64,000 nt of DNA from Rhinopithecus roxellana (taxonomy: Eukaryota > Chordata > Mammalia > Primates > Cercopithecidae): NCBI RefSeq assembly GCF_007565055.1, contig NC_044555.1:37736235-37800234 (forward strand), given 5' to 3'. Below, piece by piece: positions 22,956 through 32,565 of this stretch (position 1 is the stretch's first letter; each line of letters starts with the position of its first letter). The notes beneath the pieces are model-generated. The model worked only from the letters and a program-made list of their open reading frames with translations. It was not told where the DNA came from and did no database searches. Both the position numbers and the translations under genes were made by a program.

Positions 22956-23997
22956 TTACATTTTGGCATGTTTTTGCAATGGCTGGTACTGGTTGTTCCT
23001 TTCCATGTTTAGGGCTTCCTTCAGGGTCTCTTGTAAGGCAGGCCTGGTGGTGACAAAATCTCTAAGCATTTGCTTATTTGTAAAGGATTTTATTTCTCCC
23101 TCACTTATGAAACTTAGTTTGGCTGGATATGAAATTCTGGGTTTAAAATTCTTTTCTTTAAGAACGTTGAATATTGGCCCCCACTCTCTTCTGGCTTGTA
23201 GAGTTTCTGCCGAGAGATCTGCTGTTAGTCTGATGGGCTTCCCTTTGTGGGTAACCCGACCTTTCTCTCTGGCTGCCCTTAAGATTTTTTCCTTCATTTC
23301 AACTTTGGTGAATCTGGTAATTATGTGTCTTGGAGTTGCTCTTCTCGAGGAGTATCTTTGTGGTGTTCTCTGTATTTCCTGAATTTGAATGTTGGCCTGC
23401 CCTACTAGGTTGGGGAAGTTCTCCTGGATGATATCCTGAAGAGTGTTTTCCAACTTGGTTCCATTTTTCCCCTCACTTTCAGGCACCCCAATTGAATGTA
23501 GATTTGGTCTTTTTACATAATCTCATACTTCTTGCAGGCTTTGTTCATCTCTTTTTCTTCTTTTTTCTTTTGGTTTCTCTTCTTGCTTCATTTCATTCAT
23601 TTGATCCTCAATCGCTGATATTCTTTCTTCCAGTTGATCGAGTTGGTTACTGAAGCTTGTGCATTTGTCACGTATTTCTCGTGTCATGGTTTTCATCTCT
23701 GTCATTTCGTTTATGACCTTCTCTGCATTAATTAGTCTAGCTGTCAATTCTTCCACTCTTTTTTCAAGATTTTTAGTTTCTTTGCGCTGGGTACGTAATT
23801 CCTCCTTTAGCTCTGAGAAGTTTGAGGGACTGAAGCCTTCTTCTCTCATGTCATCAAAGTCATTCTCTGACCAGCTTCGATCCGTTGCTGGTGATGGGCT
23901 GCGCTCCTTTGCAGTGGGAGATGTGCTCTTATTTTTTGAATTTCCAGCTTTTCTTATTTTTTGAATTTCCAGCTTTTCTGCCCTGCTTTTTCCCCAT
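22956..23997 (-). pseudogene. L1 ORF1 pseudogene of the full-length L1PA
   Basis: ORF1p is the trimeric RNA-binding chaperone of L1. The expected start is ATG at 23995-23997 (MGKKQGRKAGN...). After about 17 codons a 25-bp tandem duplication (23928-23952 and 23953-23977) shifts the frame. The frame resumes as a 108-codon piece (23523-23849) holding the coiled coil, which ends at a TGA in place of the usual Trp codon (LQEV-stop). The last piece, 22956-23486 (176 codons), covers the RNA-recognition-like and C-terminal domains with REKGRVT and LSAETLQARREW. It ends HAKM as usual. Two lesions make it non-functional. Confidence 0.93.
23928..23977. repeat. 25-bp tandem duplication in L1 ORF1
   Basis: Two perfect adjacent copies of a 25-base unit that begins CTTATTTTTTGAATTTCC and ends AGCTTTT. 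Since 25 is not a multiple of three it breaks ORF1. Removing one copy restores the spacing to the downstream frame (148 minus 25 equals 41 codons), which shows that the duplication is the cause. Confidence 0.93.
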
Positions 23998-25010
23998 CTT
24001 TGTGGTTTTATCTGTCTCTGGTCTTTGATGATGGTGATGTACTGATGGGGATTTGGTGTAGGTGTCCTTCCTGTTTGATAGTTTTCCTTCTGACAGTCAG
24101 GACCCTCAGCTATAGGTCTGTTGGAGATTGCTTGAGGTCCACTCCAGACCCTGTTTGCCTGGGTATCAGCAGCAGAGGTTGCAGAAGATAGAATATTGCT
24201 GAACAGCGAGTGTACCTGTCTGATTCTTACTTTGGAAGCTTCCTCTCAGAGGTGTACTCCACCTTGTGATGTGTGGGGTGTCAGACTGCCCCTAGTGGGG
24301 GATGTCTCCCAGTTAGGCTACTCAGTGGTCAGTGACCCACTTGAGCAGGCAGTCTGTCCTTTCTCAGATCTCATCCTCCGTGTTGGGAGATCCACTGCTC
24401 TCTTCAAAGCTGTCAGGCAGAGTCGTTCACGTCTGCTGAGGCCTCTGCTGTTTCCCCTGTTGTTTTTTAGCTGAGCCCTGCCCCCAGAGGTGGAGTCTAT
24501 AGAGACAGGCAGGTTTCCGAGAGCTGCTGTGAGCGCCACCCAGTTCGAGCTTCCCAGCGGCTTTGTTTTCCTACTTAAGCCTCAGCAATGGCGGGCGCCC
24601 CCCCCCCAGCCTCGCTGCTGCCTTGCGGTTAGATTGCCGCAGACTGCTGTGTTAACAATGAGGGAGGCTCCGTGGGCGTGGGACCCCCCCGGCCAGGTGA
24701 GGGATATATTCTTCTGGTGTGCCCGTTGCTTAAAGCGCGGTATTGGGGTGGGGGTTACCCGATTTTCCAGGTGTTGTGTGTCTCAGTTCCCCTGGCTAGG
24801 AAAAGGGATTCCCTTCCCCCTTGCACTTCCCAGGTGAGGCGATGCCTCGCCCTGCTTCAGCTCTCGCTGGTCAGGCTGCAGCAGCTGACCAGCACCGATT
24901 GTCCGGCACTCCCTAGTGAGATGTCCCCAGTACCTCAGTTGAAAATGCAGAAATCACTGGTCTTCTGTGTCGCTCGCGCTGGGAGTTGGAGACTGGAGCT
25001 GTTTCTATTC

Positions 25011-25020
25011 GACCGTCTTG
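25011..25020 (-). promoter_or_regulatory. Altered YY1 site at L1PA 5' end
   Basis: On the sense strand the site reads CAAGACGGTC. L1PA promoters normally have CAAGATGGCC, and the core T is changed to C here. All other L1 5' ends in this window keep AAGATGG. The change may weaken correct start-site choice. Confidence 0.55.
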
Positions 25021-25033
25021 CTCCGCCCCCCCC

Positions 25034-25760
25034 AATTCCTCTTGTTATTGATTACTTGTTTTACTCCATTGTGGTCAGAGAAGATTTTTGACATTATTTC
25101 TATCATTTGAATGTTTTAAGACTTGTTTTGTGACTTAATATATGATCTGTCCTTGAGAATGATCCATGTGCTGAGGAAAAGAATGTGTATTCTGCAGCTC
25201 TTGGATGATATATTTTGTAAATATCCATTAGATCCATTTGGTCTATAGTGCAGATTAAGTCTGATGTTTACTTGTTTACTTTCTCTCTAAGAGATTTTTC
25301 CATTGCTGAAAGTGGGATGTTGAAACCTACAGCTATCACTGCCTTTGGGCCTATGTAATGAGTGTAAATAATATTTGCTTTATTTTTTGGGGTGCTGCAG
25401 TGTTAGGTGCATATATGTTTAAAATTGTTATATCTTCTTGCTGAATTGACCCCTTTATCATTATGTGGTGACTTTCTTTGTCTCATAGTTTTTTTCTTGA
25501 AATCTATTTTGTCTGATATAGGAATAGCTAGTCTGGCTCTTTTTTGGTTTTCATTGCCATGGAATATCTTTCTTCATCACTTTATTTTCATTATATGTAA
25601 ATTTTTATAGTTAAAGTGTGTTTCTTGTATACAACAGATTAATGGATCTTTTTTGTCCCCAGTCAGCCACTCTGTGTCTTTTGATTGGAGAGTTTATTCC
25701 ATTTATATTCAATGTTGTTATTGGTAAATAAGGGCTAACTCCTACTACTTTATTTGTTTT
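25034..25760 (-). pseudogene. Old L1 ORF2 pseudogene, endonuclease end
   Basis: Continuation of the older L1 beyond the L1PA insertion. Complements of typical endonuclease words are seen (CTCCATTGTGGTCAGAGAAG, GATCCATTTGGTCTATAGTGC, CCCTTTATCATTATGTGGTGAC). The gene start lies near 25.7 kb (region of TTTTGATTGGAGAGTTTATTCC). Many stops are present. Confidence 0.78.
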
Positions 25761-26544
25761 CTTGTTGTTTTGTGATCTTCTTTTTGTTCTTTCCTTCCTT
25801 CATGTTTTTCTTTCATTGAAGGTAATTTTCACTGGTGATATGATTTCGTTCCTCGTTTTTATTTTGTGTGTATATGTTGTATGTTTTCTGCTTTGCAGTT
25901 ACCGTGAAGGTTGCAAATACTATCTTATAACCCATTATTTTAAGTTGTTAACAACTTCACCCTGTTTGCAAAGGCAAACAAACAAAAAAGAAAACGAATA
26001 AAGACCCTACACTACCTGTGTCATTCTGCTTTTTTACTTTTTGTTGTTTCTATTTATAACTTATTGTATTGTCTAGGTCATAAAAAGGTTGAAGTTATTA
26101 TTTTTTATTGGCTCATCCTTTAGTCTTTCTACTTAGCATAGAAGTAGCTTACACACCACAGTTACAGTGTTATAGTAGTCTGTGTTTTTCTGTGTACTTC
26201 CTGTCTGTTACCAGTAAGTTTTGTACTTTTAGATGATATCTTATTGCTCATCATCATCTTTCTCTTTCTGAATGAAGTACTCTCAAGCATTTCTTTTAGG
26301 ACAGGTCTGGTGTTTATGAAGTCCCTCAGAAGCTTTTGTTTGCCTGGGAAAGACCTTATTTCTCTTTCATGTTTGAAGGATATTTTAACTAGGTGTGGTA
26401 TGCTAGTGTAATTTTTTTTCAGCATGTTAAATAAATGTCTTGCCACTCTCTCCTGGCCTGTAAAATTTCCACTGAAAAGTCTTCTGTCAGACATATTGCA
26501 GCTTTATTGTATTAAAGATGTTATTATTTCTTTACTTTCTCTTG

Positions 26545-26573
26545 TTTTTTTTTTTTTTTTTTTTTTTTTTTTT
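26545..26573. repeat. Poly-T run (29 bases) followed by (GTT)n
   Basis: Uninterrupted T run inside the old L1 ORF1, then GTTGTTGTTGTTTG. It is an expanded A run on the L1 sense strand and not a tail, since L1 sequence continues on both sides. Confidence 0.85.
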
Positions 26574-26597
26574 GTTGTTGTTGTTTGTTATGGATCT

Positions 26598-26968
26598 TGT
26601 ATTAGTCCGTTTTCACACTGCATAAAGAACTACCTGAAACTGGGTAATTCATTAAACAAAAATGTTTATTTGACTCACAGTTCCACAGGCTTAACAGGAA
26701 GCATGAATGGGAGGTCTCAAGAAACCTACAATCATGGTGGAAGATGAAGGGGAAGCAATGCACATTTTCCCATGATGGAGCAGAAGAGAGTGAGAGAGTA
26801 AAGGGGAAGGTGCTGCACACTTTTAAACCATCACATCTCATGAGAACTCGTTCACTATCATAACAACAGCAAGGGAAAAATCTGCCCTCATGATCCAAAA
26901 CCTCCCACCTGGCACCTCCTCCAATTCAACATGAGATTTGGGCAGTGACACAAATCCAAAACACATCC
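26598..26968 (-). mobile_element. Solo MST/THE1-type LTR
   Basis: Reads TGTATTAGTCCGTTTTCACAC at its left end, the complement of the MaLR LTR 3' end, and holds CCTACAATCATGGTGGAAG and CACCTCCCACC-like words. Flanks GATCT (26593-26597) and GATCC (26969-26973) are a 5-bp target duplication with one change. No internal region is present, so it is a solo LTR, inserted in the older L1. Confidence 0.88.
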
Positions 26969-27535
26969 GATCCTTTCTTTATCTTTGAATTTTGAAAGCT
27001 GATTATTAAATCCCTTGAGGTAGTCTTCTTTGGATTAAAACTGCTTGGTGTTCTATATCCTTCTTGTATTTGACTCTTGATATCTTTCTTTAGCTTTGGG
27101 AAGTTCTCTGCTTATATCTATATTAATAAACTTTCTACTCCTCTCTCTTTCTCTATCTCTTCTTTAAAGCCAAAAACTCTTAGATTTGCCCTTTTGAGGC
27201 TACTTTCTAGATGTTGTAGGCGTGTTGCATTGTTTTTATTTTTTTTTCTGTTTTGCCTCTGACTGTTTTCAAATAAGCTGTCTTCAAGCTTATTTCCACT
27301 CCAGAATTTCTGCTTGATGCTTTTTAATTATTTCCATCATCTCTTTGTGAAATGTACCTAACAGAATTCTGAATTTCTTCTCCATGTTATCTTGAATTTC
27401 TTTGCATTTTCTCAAAGCAGTTATTTTGAATTCTTTGTTTGAAAGGTCACATATCTCTGTTTCTCCAGGATTGGTCCCTGGTTCCTTATTTAATTCATTT
27501 GGTGAGGTCATGCTTTTCTGGATTGTCTTGATACT

Positions 27536-29513
27536 TTTAGATGTTCATCTGTGACTGGGCTTTGAAGAATTCAGTATTTATTGTAGTCTTCTCAATTTGG
27601 GCTTGTTTGTACTCATTCTTCTTGGGAAGACTTTCCAGATATTTGAAATAACTTGAGGTTTGTGATCTAAGCTGTATCTGCTTTAGGGGGCTTCCCAAAC
27701 CCAGTAATGCAGTGGTTCTTCCAGACTCTTAGGGGCATCTCCTTGATGGTCTTAGACAAGACACAGGAGAATTCTCTGGATTACTAGACAGAGACTCTTC
27801 TCTTCCATTACCTTTCTCAAACAAACTAAGTCTCTTTATCTTTTCTGAGCTATATGGAGCTGGGGATGGAGTGGCACAAACACCTTTGTGGCCATCACCA
27901 CTGGTACTGCACTGGGTCAGACCTGAAGCCAGCACAGCGTTGGTTCTCACCCAAGGCCTGCTATAACCACTCTCTGGCTACTGCCTAGGTTCACTGAAGA
28001 CCCTGGGCCTGTATAATCAGCAGATCACAAAGCCAGCGAGGCCTGTGTCCTTCCCTTCAGGGCAGTATGTTTATCCCATGCCTCAGGCAGGTCCAGAGTT
28101 GCCATTTGGGAGCCATGTACTGAAGTATTATACCTTATAAGTCCATCTAGTGTTCAATTGTATTGCAGCTGGACTAGAACTCAAACCATAAGATGCGGTC
28201 CCTCCAACTCTTTATTCCATTTTCAAAAGCAGAGGATCCTCACTCCATCGCCTCTGCCACCAGAAGCCCAAAAGGAGGACTGTCAAACTACCACCTATGT
28301 CTGCTTAAGGCTGAAGAGCTGTTTAGTTAGTTTGTGGTGAATGCTGCTTGGCCTGTAACTCTCTTTTCAGTGCAGTGGGCTCCCCTCTGGCCCAGGGAAC
28401 ATCCCCAAGTGCCATTCAAATGCCACTTCCTGGAACTGCGGACCTCAAGATCCCACTTGGATCTCTATTCCACTCTGGCTGAGATAATACCTATTGTGCA
28501 AAACAAAGTCTCGTTTACTTTACCCTCTGCTTTTCTCAAGTGGAAGGAGTCACACCTCGTATCCACGACATTTTGGCACATGCTGAGTCTCACCTGAAGC
28601 CAGAGAGTCTCACTGGCTCATCCAAGGCAATCAATGCAGTACCTGGGTATTACTGCTGGATACTCAGGGCCCAAGGGCTCTTCAGTGAGCAGGTGGTATA
28701 TCCTACCAGGACTGGGCCCTTCCCTTAAAGGCAACAGGTTCCCTTTTGGCCCAGTTTATGTCTAGAAATGTCTCCCAGAATCCTGGGAAGGGGGGCCTCA
28801 CACCTCTGACCAGTGCCCTATCCTGCTGTGGCTGAGCTGGTATCCAAAGTCCAAGAAAAAGTCTTCCCCACTCTTTCATCTTCTCTCCTCAAGCAGAGGG
28901 AAGGAGTCTCTTTTGGAGCCATGATTTGTGTAGCCTGAGACTAGGGGATGAGTGATAATAGCTCCTTTAGCTCCCCTAGCTGGATTCTCAATAGGTCATG
29001 TACTCCCCAGTCAACTGGCTCTTGGTCAAGTTCAGCACTAAGACTCACCTAGGAGTTGCAGTCCTTGTGACTTAGACTCACTTTCAAGTTTATTTAAGGC
29101 CCCAGAGCACTTTTTCCCACTGTGTCAAGGCTTCCAGGAACTCACGTTCTGACTGCAGGCATCAACAATCACCCTTTGGCTAGGGCTGCTTTAAATACTT
29201 CCTTCATGTGTGGGTGTCAGCTGAGTTTTTTTCTGCTTTTCTGCTAAAAGAGATCTACACTAAGTTCAATGCCTCACAATTGCTGCACTGTTCCTGTCCC
29301 CAGTACACAGAAACATTCTCCACACCAGGCTGCCACTGCTGGGGGACGGGATAGCGGAGGCACTGGTGATTGAAGATCACCTTTTCAGTGTCTCTTTCAG
29401 TGACAGAAAATTAAAACTAGGTACTATGAGTGCTCACTTGTGATTGTAAAATTTGTGCCCTTGGCGACAATCAGCGGGGCTTTCCATTTTGCCATCTTGC
29501 TCTGTCCCCTTTT
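27536..29513 (-). repeat. 5' UTR of the old antisense L1
   Basis: About 2 kb of GC-richer sequence ending at the L1 start. CAAGATGGCA (complement of 29490-29499) gives the promoter-end motif. It is homologous to 53.25-53.85 kb (shared GAGTTGCAGTCCTTGTG, CTTTCAAGTTTATTTAA and CACAATTGCTGCACT). The many short open frames here, for example 28334-28597, are chance. Confidence 0.78.
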
Positions 29514-30444
29514 GATGCTGCTTGTAATTAATTACACCTTTAACAAGAGAGTTCAATAGAAGAGATCTTTCATAACTGGTCTACTCTTCTCTTAACTGAA
29601 TGGAGTCTCCCTATTTAAGTCATTTAGTTTTGCATATCTCAGTTTTTCCATTTGTGAAATGGAGAGAAACATATCGAATATGTATTGCTAGGTAACTGCA
29701 ATAAAAGTAAGGTGTTTGAAAGTAGAATACTTTAAATGAACATATATGCAGCACTCTTTACCATTCTCACACCAGTTTTTGTTTACCACTAATTAGGATC
29801 ATATATATGAAATACCTTTTTACAGCTATAAAACATTCAATATTCACTCATTGTTGCTGAACATTGCAGGATTTAGATACTTAGTGAAGTGTCTAAAATC
29901 ATCAAATTCATAAAATCACAGAGTTGAACCATGATCGCCAGAGCCTGGTTTGCCCCTGACTATGCATAAATGTATGTAAGTAAAAATATATCTACAAAAA
30001 TATATCTACTGTTTCTTATTTCAACAAGTAAGGATAGAATAGCATGGCTTGAAGTAGACTAGGTCTTTTTTGTCACCCACAGAAATCTCAGAATATGCAT
30101 ATGGGGATTTATTTGTTCGCTTATATTTTAAGGAGCTATAGCCTTTTGAGACATGCATAATGTCACTGAGAGATGTTTAATAGATTTGAAAGCCAGTTTG
30201 TTGAGAAAATATAACAAGTATTAGATACAAAGCCTTTTTAGATATTATTTTATATATGTATGAGTATAGTATATGCATGTGTGTATATATATATCTGTAT
30301 ATTTTACTGATTGGCAGTAACTCGTCAATATGCAATGTAAGATTAAAAGACAAAGAACACAGGGCAAAAAGGTGAGGTATTTCATTAGTTAATTGAAGAA
30401 TTTTAGGATTTCTGAGTTTATTTCTAGCCCATGATTTTAAAATG
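29514..30444. other. Intergenic DNA with a possible MIR
   Basis: No gene is seen. At about 29620-29740 CTCAGTTTTTCCATTTGTGAAATGGAG resembles the sense strand of a MIR. TA-rich stretches lie at 30230-30300. Confidence 0.5.
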
Positions 30445-30675
30445 ATAGTAATAATCATAATAATAACAAAAATAACTGTACTTGTTAGGTATTTACTGCA
30501 TTTAGGCATGTCATATTTTATATTTTATCAAATCATAATAACCTTGTTCATTTGTTATTATTACCTTTTTAGGCAGATGACAGAAATTGAGGTTCAGATA
30601 GGTTTAATAATTTGCTGAAGTCTACACAGTAAGTATCGAAACAAAATGAGTTTAACTTGTGCTTCTTTATGACCT
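30445..30675 (-). repeat. MIR element
   Basis: The order of words follows the MIR complement: TAGGTATTTACTGCATTTAGGCATG, TTATTATTACC, then GCAGATGACAGAAATTGAGG and CTACACAGTAAGTATCG. This is an ancient tRNA-derived SINE. Confidence 0.68.
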
Positions 30676-30782
30676 ACTTTTAAAATATTTAGATATAACT
30701 TATATGCCACAAAATTTACCCTTTAAAAGTGTACAACTGACTAGTTTGCAGTGTGTTCACAAAGTTGTAAATTTATCACAAC

Positions 30783-32063
30783 TGATATGATTAGGCTTTG
30801 GGTCCCCAACGAAATGTCATCTTGAATGGTGATTCAAATCAGGACTTGAGCCCTGTGTCACAACTGCTCCAGCTGTGGATAAAAGCAGCCAAGGTACAGC
30901 TCAGGCCATTGCTTCAGAGGGTGCAAGCCCTAAGCCTTGGCAGTTTCCATGTGTTGTTGGTTCTGTGGGTGCATAGAAGACAATAACTGAGGTTTGGGAA
31001 TATCCACCTAAATTTGTATCCAGATGTATGGAAACATCTGGATGTCTAGGCAGAGGTGTGCTGCAGGGGCAGAGCCCTCATTGGGAAACTCTGCTAGGGC
31101 ACTGCAGAAGGGAAATATGGGGTTGAAGCTTCCACACAGAGTCCCCATTAGGTCACTGATTAGTGAAAGTGTGAGAAGAGGGCCACCATCCTCCAGATCC
31201 CAGAATAGTAGATTCACTGACAGCTTGCACCATACACCTGGAAAAGTCGTAGACATTCAATGCCAGCCCATGAAAGCAACCAGGAGGGGGACTGCACCCT
31301 GCCCAAGAATGGAGCTGCCCAAGGCCTCAGGAGCCCACCTCTTGCATCAGCATGACCTGAATGTGAGACATGGAGCCAAATGAGATCATTTTGGAGCTTT
31401 AAGATTTCACTGCCCTACTGGATTTCAGACTTTCATGGGGCCTGTAGCCCCTACACTTTGGCCAATTTATGCCACATGGAAAAGAGTGTCCAATGTCTCT
31501 ACCTCGTTGTATCTAGGAAGTAACTACTTGCTTTTGATTTTATAGGCTTGTAGGTGAAAGAGACTTGTTTTGTCTCATATGAGACTTTGGACTTGGACTT
31601 TTGAGTTAATGCTGGAATAAACAAAATCTTTAGGGGACTGTTGGGAAGGCATGATTGGTTTTGAAATGTGAAAAGGCCATCAGATTTGGGAGGGGCTGGG
31701 AGTGAAATAACATGGTTAGGGTTTGTGCTCCCACGCAAATCTCATCTTGAATTGTAATCTGCGTAATCTCTCTGTATCAAAGGAGAGGCCAAGTGGAGAT
31801 AATTGAATCATGGGGGTGGTCTCCCCCATGCTGTTCTCTTGATAGTGAGTTTTATAAGTGGGTCCTCCCCATTTTCTTGGCTTTTTTCCTTCCTGTTGCC
31901 TTGTGAAGAAGGTGCCTCGCTTCTCCCTCATCTTCTGCCATGATTGTAAGTTTCCTGAGGTCTCCCCAGTCATGTTGAATTGTGAGTCAATTACACCTCC
32001 GTTTACAATAAATTACCCAGTCTCAGTCAGTTCTTTATACCAATATGAAAATGGACTAATACA
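30783..32063 (+). mobile_element. MST-type MaLR, 5' LTR mostly deleted
   Basis: It starts with about 50 bases of an LTR 5' end (TGATATGATTAGGCTTTGGG), passes directly into the middle of an MST internal region (about 30836-31707, closely similar to 13950-14755), and ends with a full 3' LTR. Most of the 5' LTR and the first part of the internal region are missing. There is no coding capacity. I do not see a clear target duplication, possibly due to age. Confidence 0.85.
31708..32063 (+). repeat. 3' LTR of the second MST element
   Basis: Begins TAACATGGTTAGGG (decayed TG start) and ends GGACTAATACA, with CAAATCTCATCTTGAATTG, CCATGATTGTAAGTTTCC and GTGAGTCAATTACACC inside. Confidence 0.85.
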
Positions 32064-32565
32064 TGATTATTTAATTCCAGAGCATTTTCATAGGAAATAT
32101 TGTACCCATTAGCAGTTACTCCTCATTCCCTCCTTCCCCCAGCCACTGAAAACTACTAATGTACTTTCTGTCTCCAAGGATTTTCCTACTCTGAACATTT
32201 CATTTGAATGTCATAATACAATATAGGACCTGTTTGTGCCTGGCTTCTCTTGCATAGCATAATGTTTTCAAGGTTCATACATTTTATAATATGTATTTCT
32301 TTTTTAAAGAATTCTAAACAATATTCCATTGCATGGATATTCTGCATTTTAATTTTTCATTTATCAGTTGATGAATATTAGGCTTTTCTCCACTTTCTAA
32401 CTGTTATGAATAATGCTGCTATTAATGTTCATGTACAAGTTTTTGTGTTGACTTACATTTTTAGTTCTTTGGGGGTACATATCTAAAATTCAAATTGTGT
32501 GGTCATATGTAATTCTATGGTTAACTTTTTGAATAACTACCATACTCTTTGCCACAGCCCAAATG

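Larger units (their letters stand above)
18818..25033 (-). mobile_element. Full-length L1PA element, 6.2 kb, inactive
   Basis: An antisense L1 with all parts: poly-T tail (18817-18835), 3' UTR, ORF2, a 63-base spacer, ORF1 and a 5' UTR of about 1.04 kb that starts with a run of G at 25026-25033. A 10-bp target duplication flanks it. It is much less diverged than the other L1s here and has a 5' UTR unlike human L1HS, consistent with an Old World monkey L1PA lineage. Both reading frames are broken (see the two pseudogenes), so it cannot move unaided. It lies inside an older L1 of the same orientation. Confidence 0.95.
26162..27535 (-). pseudogene. Old L1 ORF1 pseudogene, interrupted by an MST LTR
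   Basis: The N-terminal piece is open for 73 codons (27290-27511): it has NPGETEICDL and SNKEFKI followed by a coiled-coil start, the usual L1MA/L1PB ORF1 beginning. The C-terminal piece is open for 110 codons (26162-26494): it has FSGNFTGQERVARH, VKISFKHEREIRSFPGKQ and LRDFINTRPVLKEML, the conserved C-terminal domain. Between them lie a 29-base T run, a (GTT)n stretch and a solo MST LTR, with stops and probably missing sequence. It is an old inactive copy. Confidence 0.82.
16159..29513 (-). mobile_element. Old full-length L1 (L1PB/L1MA type) carrying nested insertions
   Basis: This antisense L1 has its 3' end at about 16160 (poly-T, then TTCAATAGTTTTGGGAACACATG) and its 5' end at about 29512 (complement of GGGGACAGAGCAAGATGGC). 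It has been split by a young L1PA (18818-25033) and a solo MST LTR (26598-26968). Without those, about 6.8 kb remains, which is near full length. About 670 bases of ORF2 are deleted at about 17046: the sequence jumps from TTGCTGATTTGTG to AAGAATGTCACTGG, points that are about 670 bases apart in the L1PA copy. GACTTGTAGT (16151-16160) and TGCTTGTAAT near 29522-29533 may be a decayed target duplication. Confidence 0.85.
30683..32565 (-). mobile_element. Old L1 3' fragment split by an MST element
   Basis: The left part (30683-30782) has ACAAAATTTACCCTTTAAAAG and GTGTACAACTGA; the right part resumes at 32064 with TTTAATTCCAGAGCATTTTC, CCATTAGCAGTTACTCC and GTTTTCAAGGTTCATAC. Together they read as one continuous L1M 3' region on the minus strand with the MST element in between. 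It fades out near 32565 in sequence corresponding to the end of ORF2. Confidence 0.8.

Noticed and set aside
24490..25091. Plus-strand frames of 115 and 139 codons
   Set aside because: They are antisense to the 5' UTR of the young L1PA; the first starts with GTG and neither has a recognised domain.
30230..30300. TATATA-rich stretch considered as a promoter
   Set aside because: No transcription unit follows on either strand; simple TA-rich sequence explains it.
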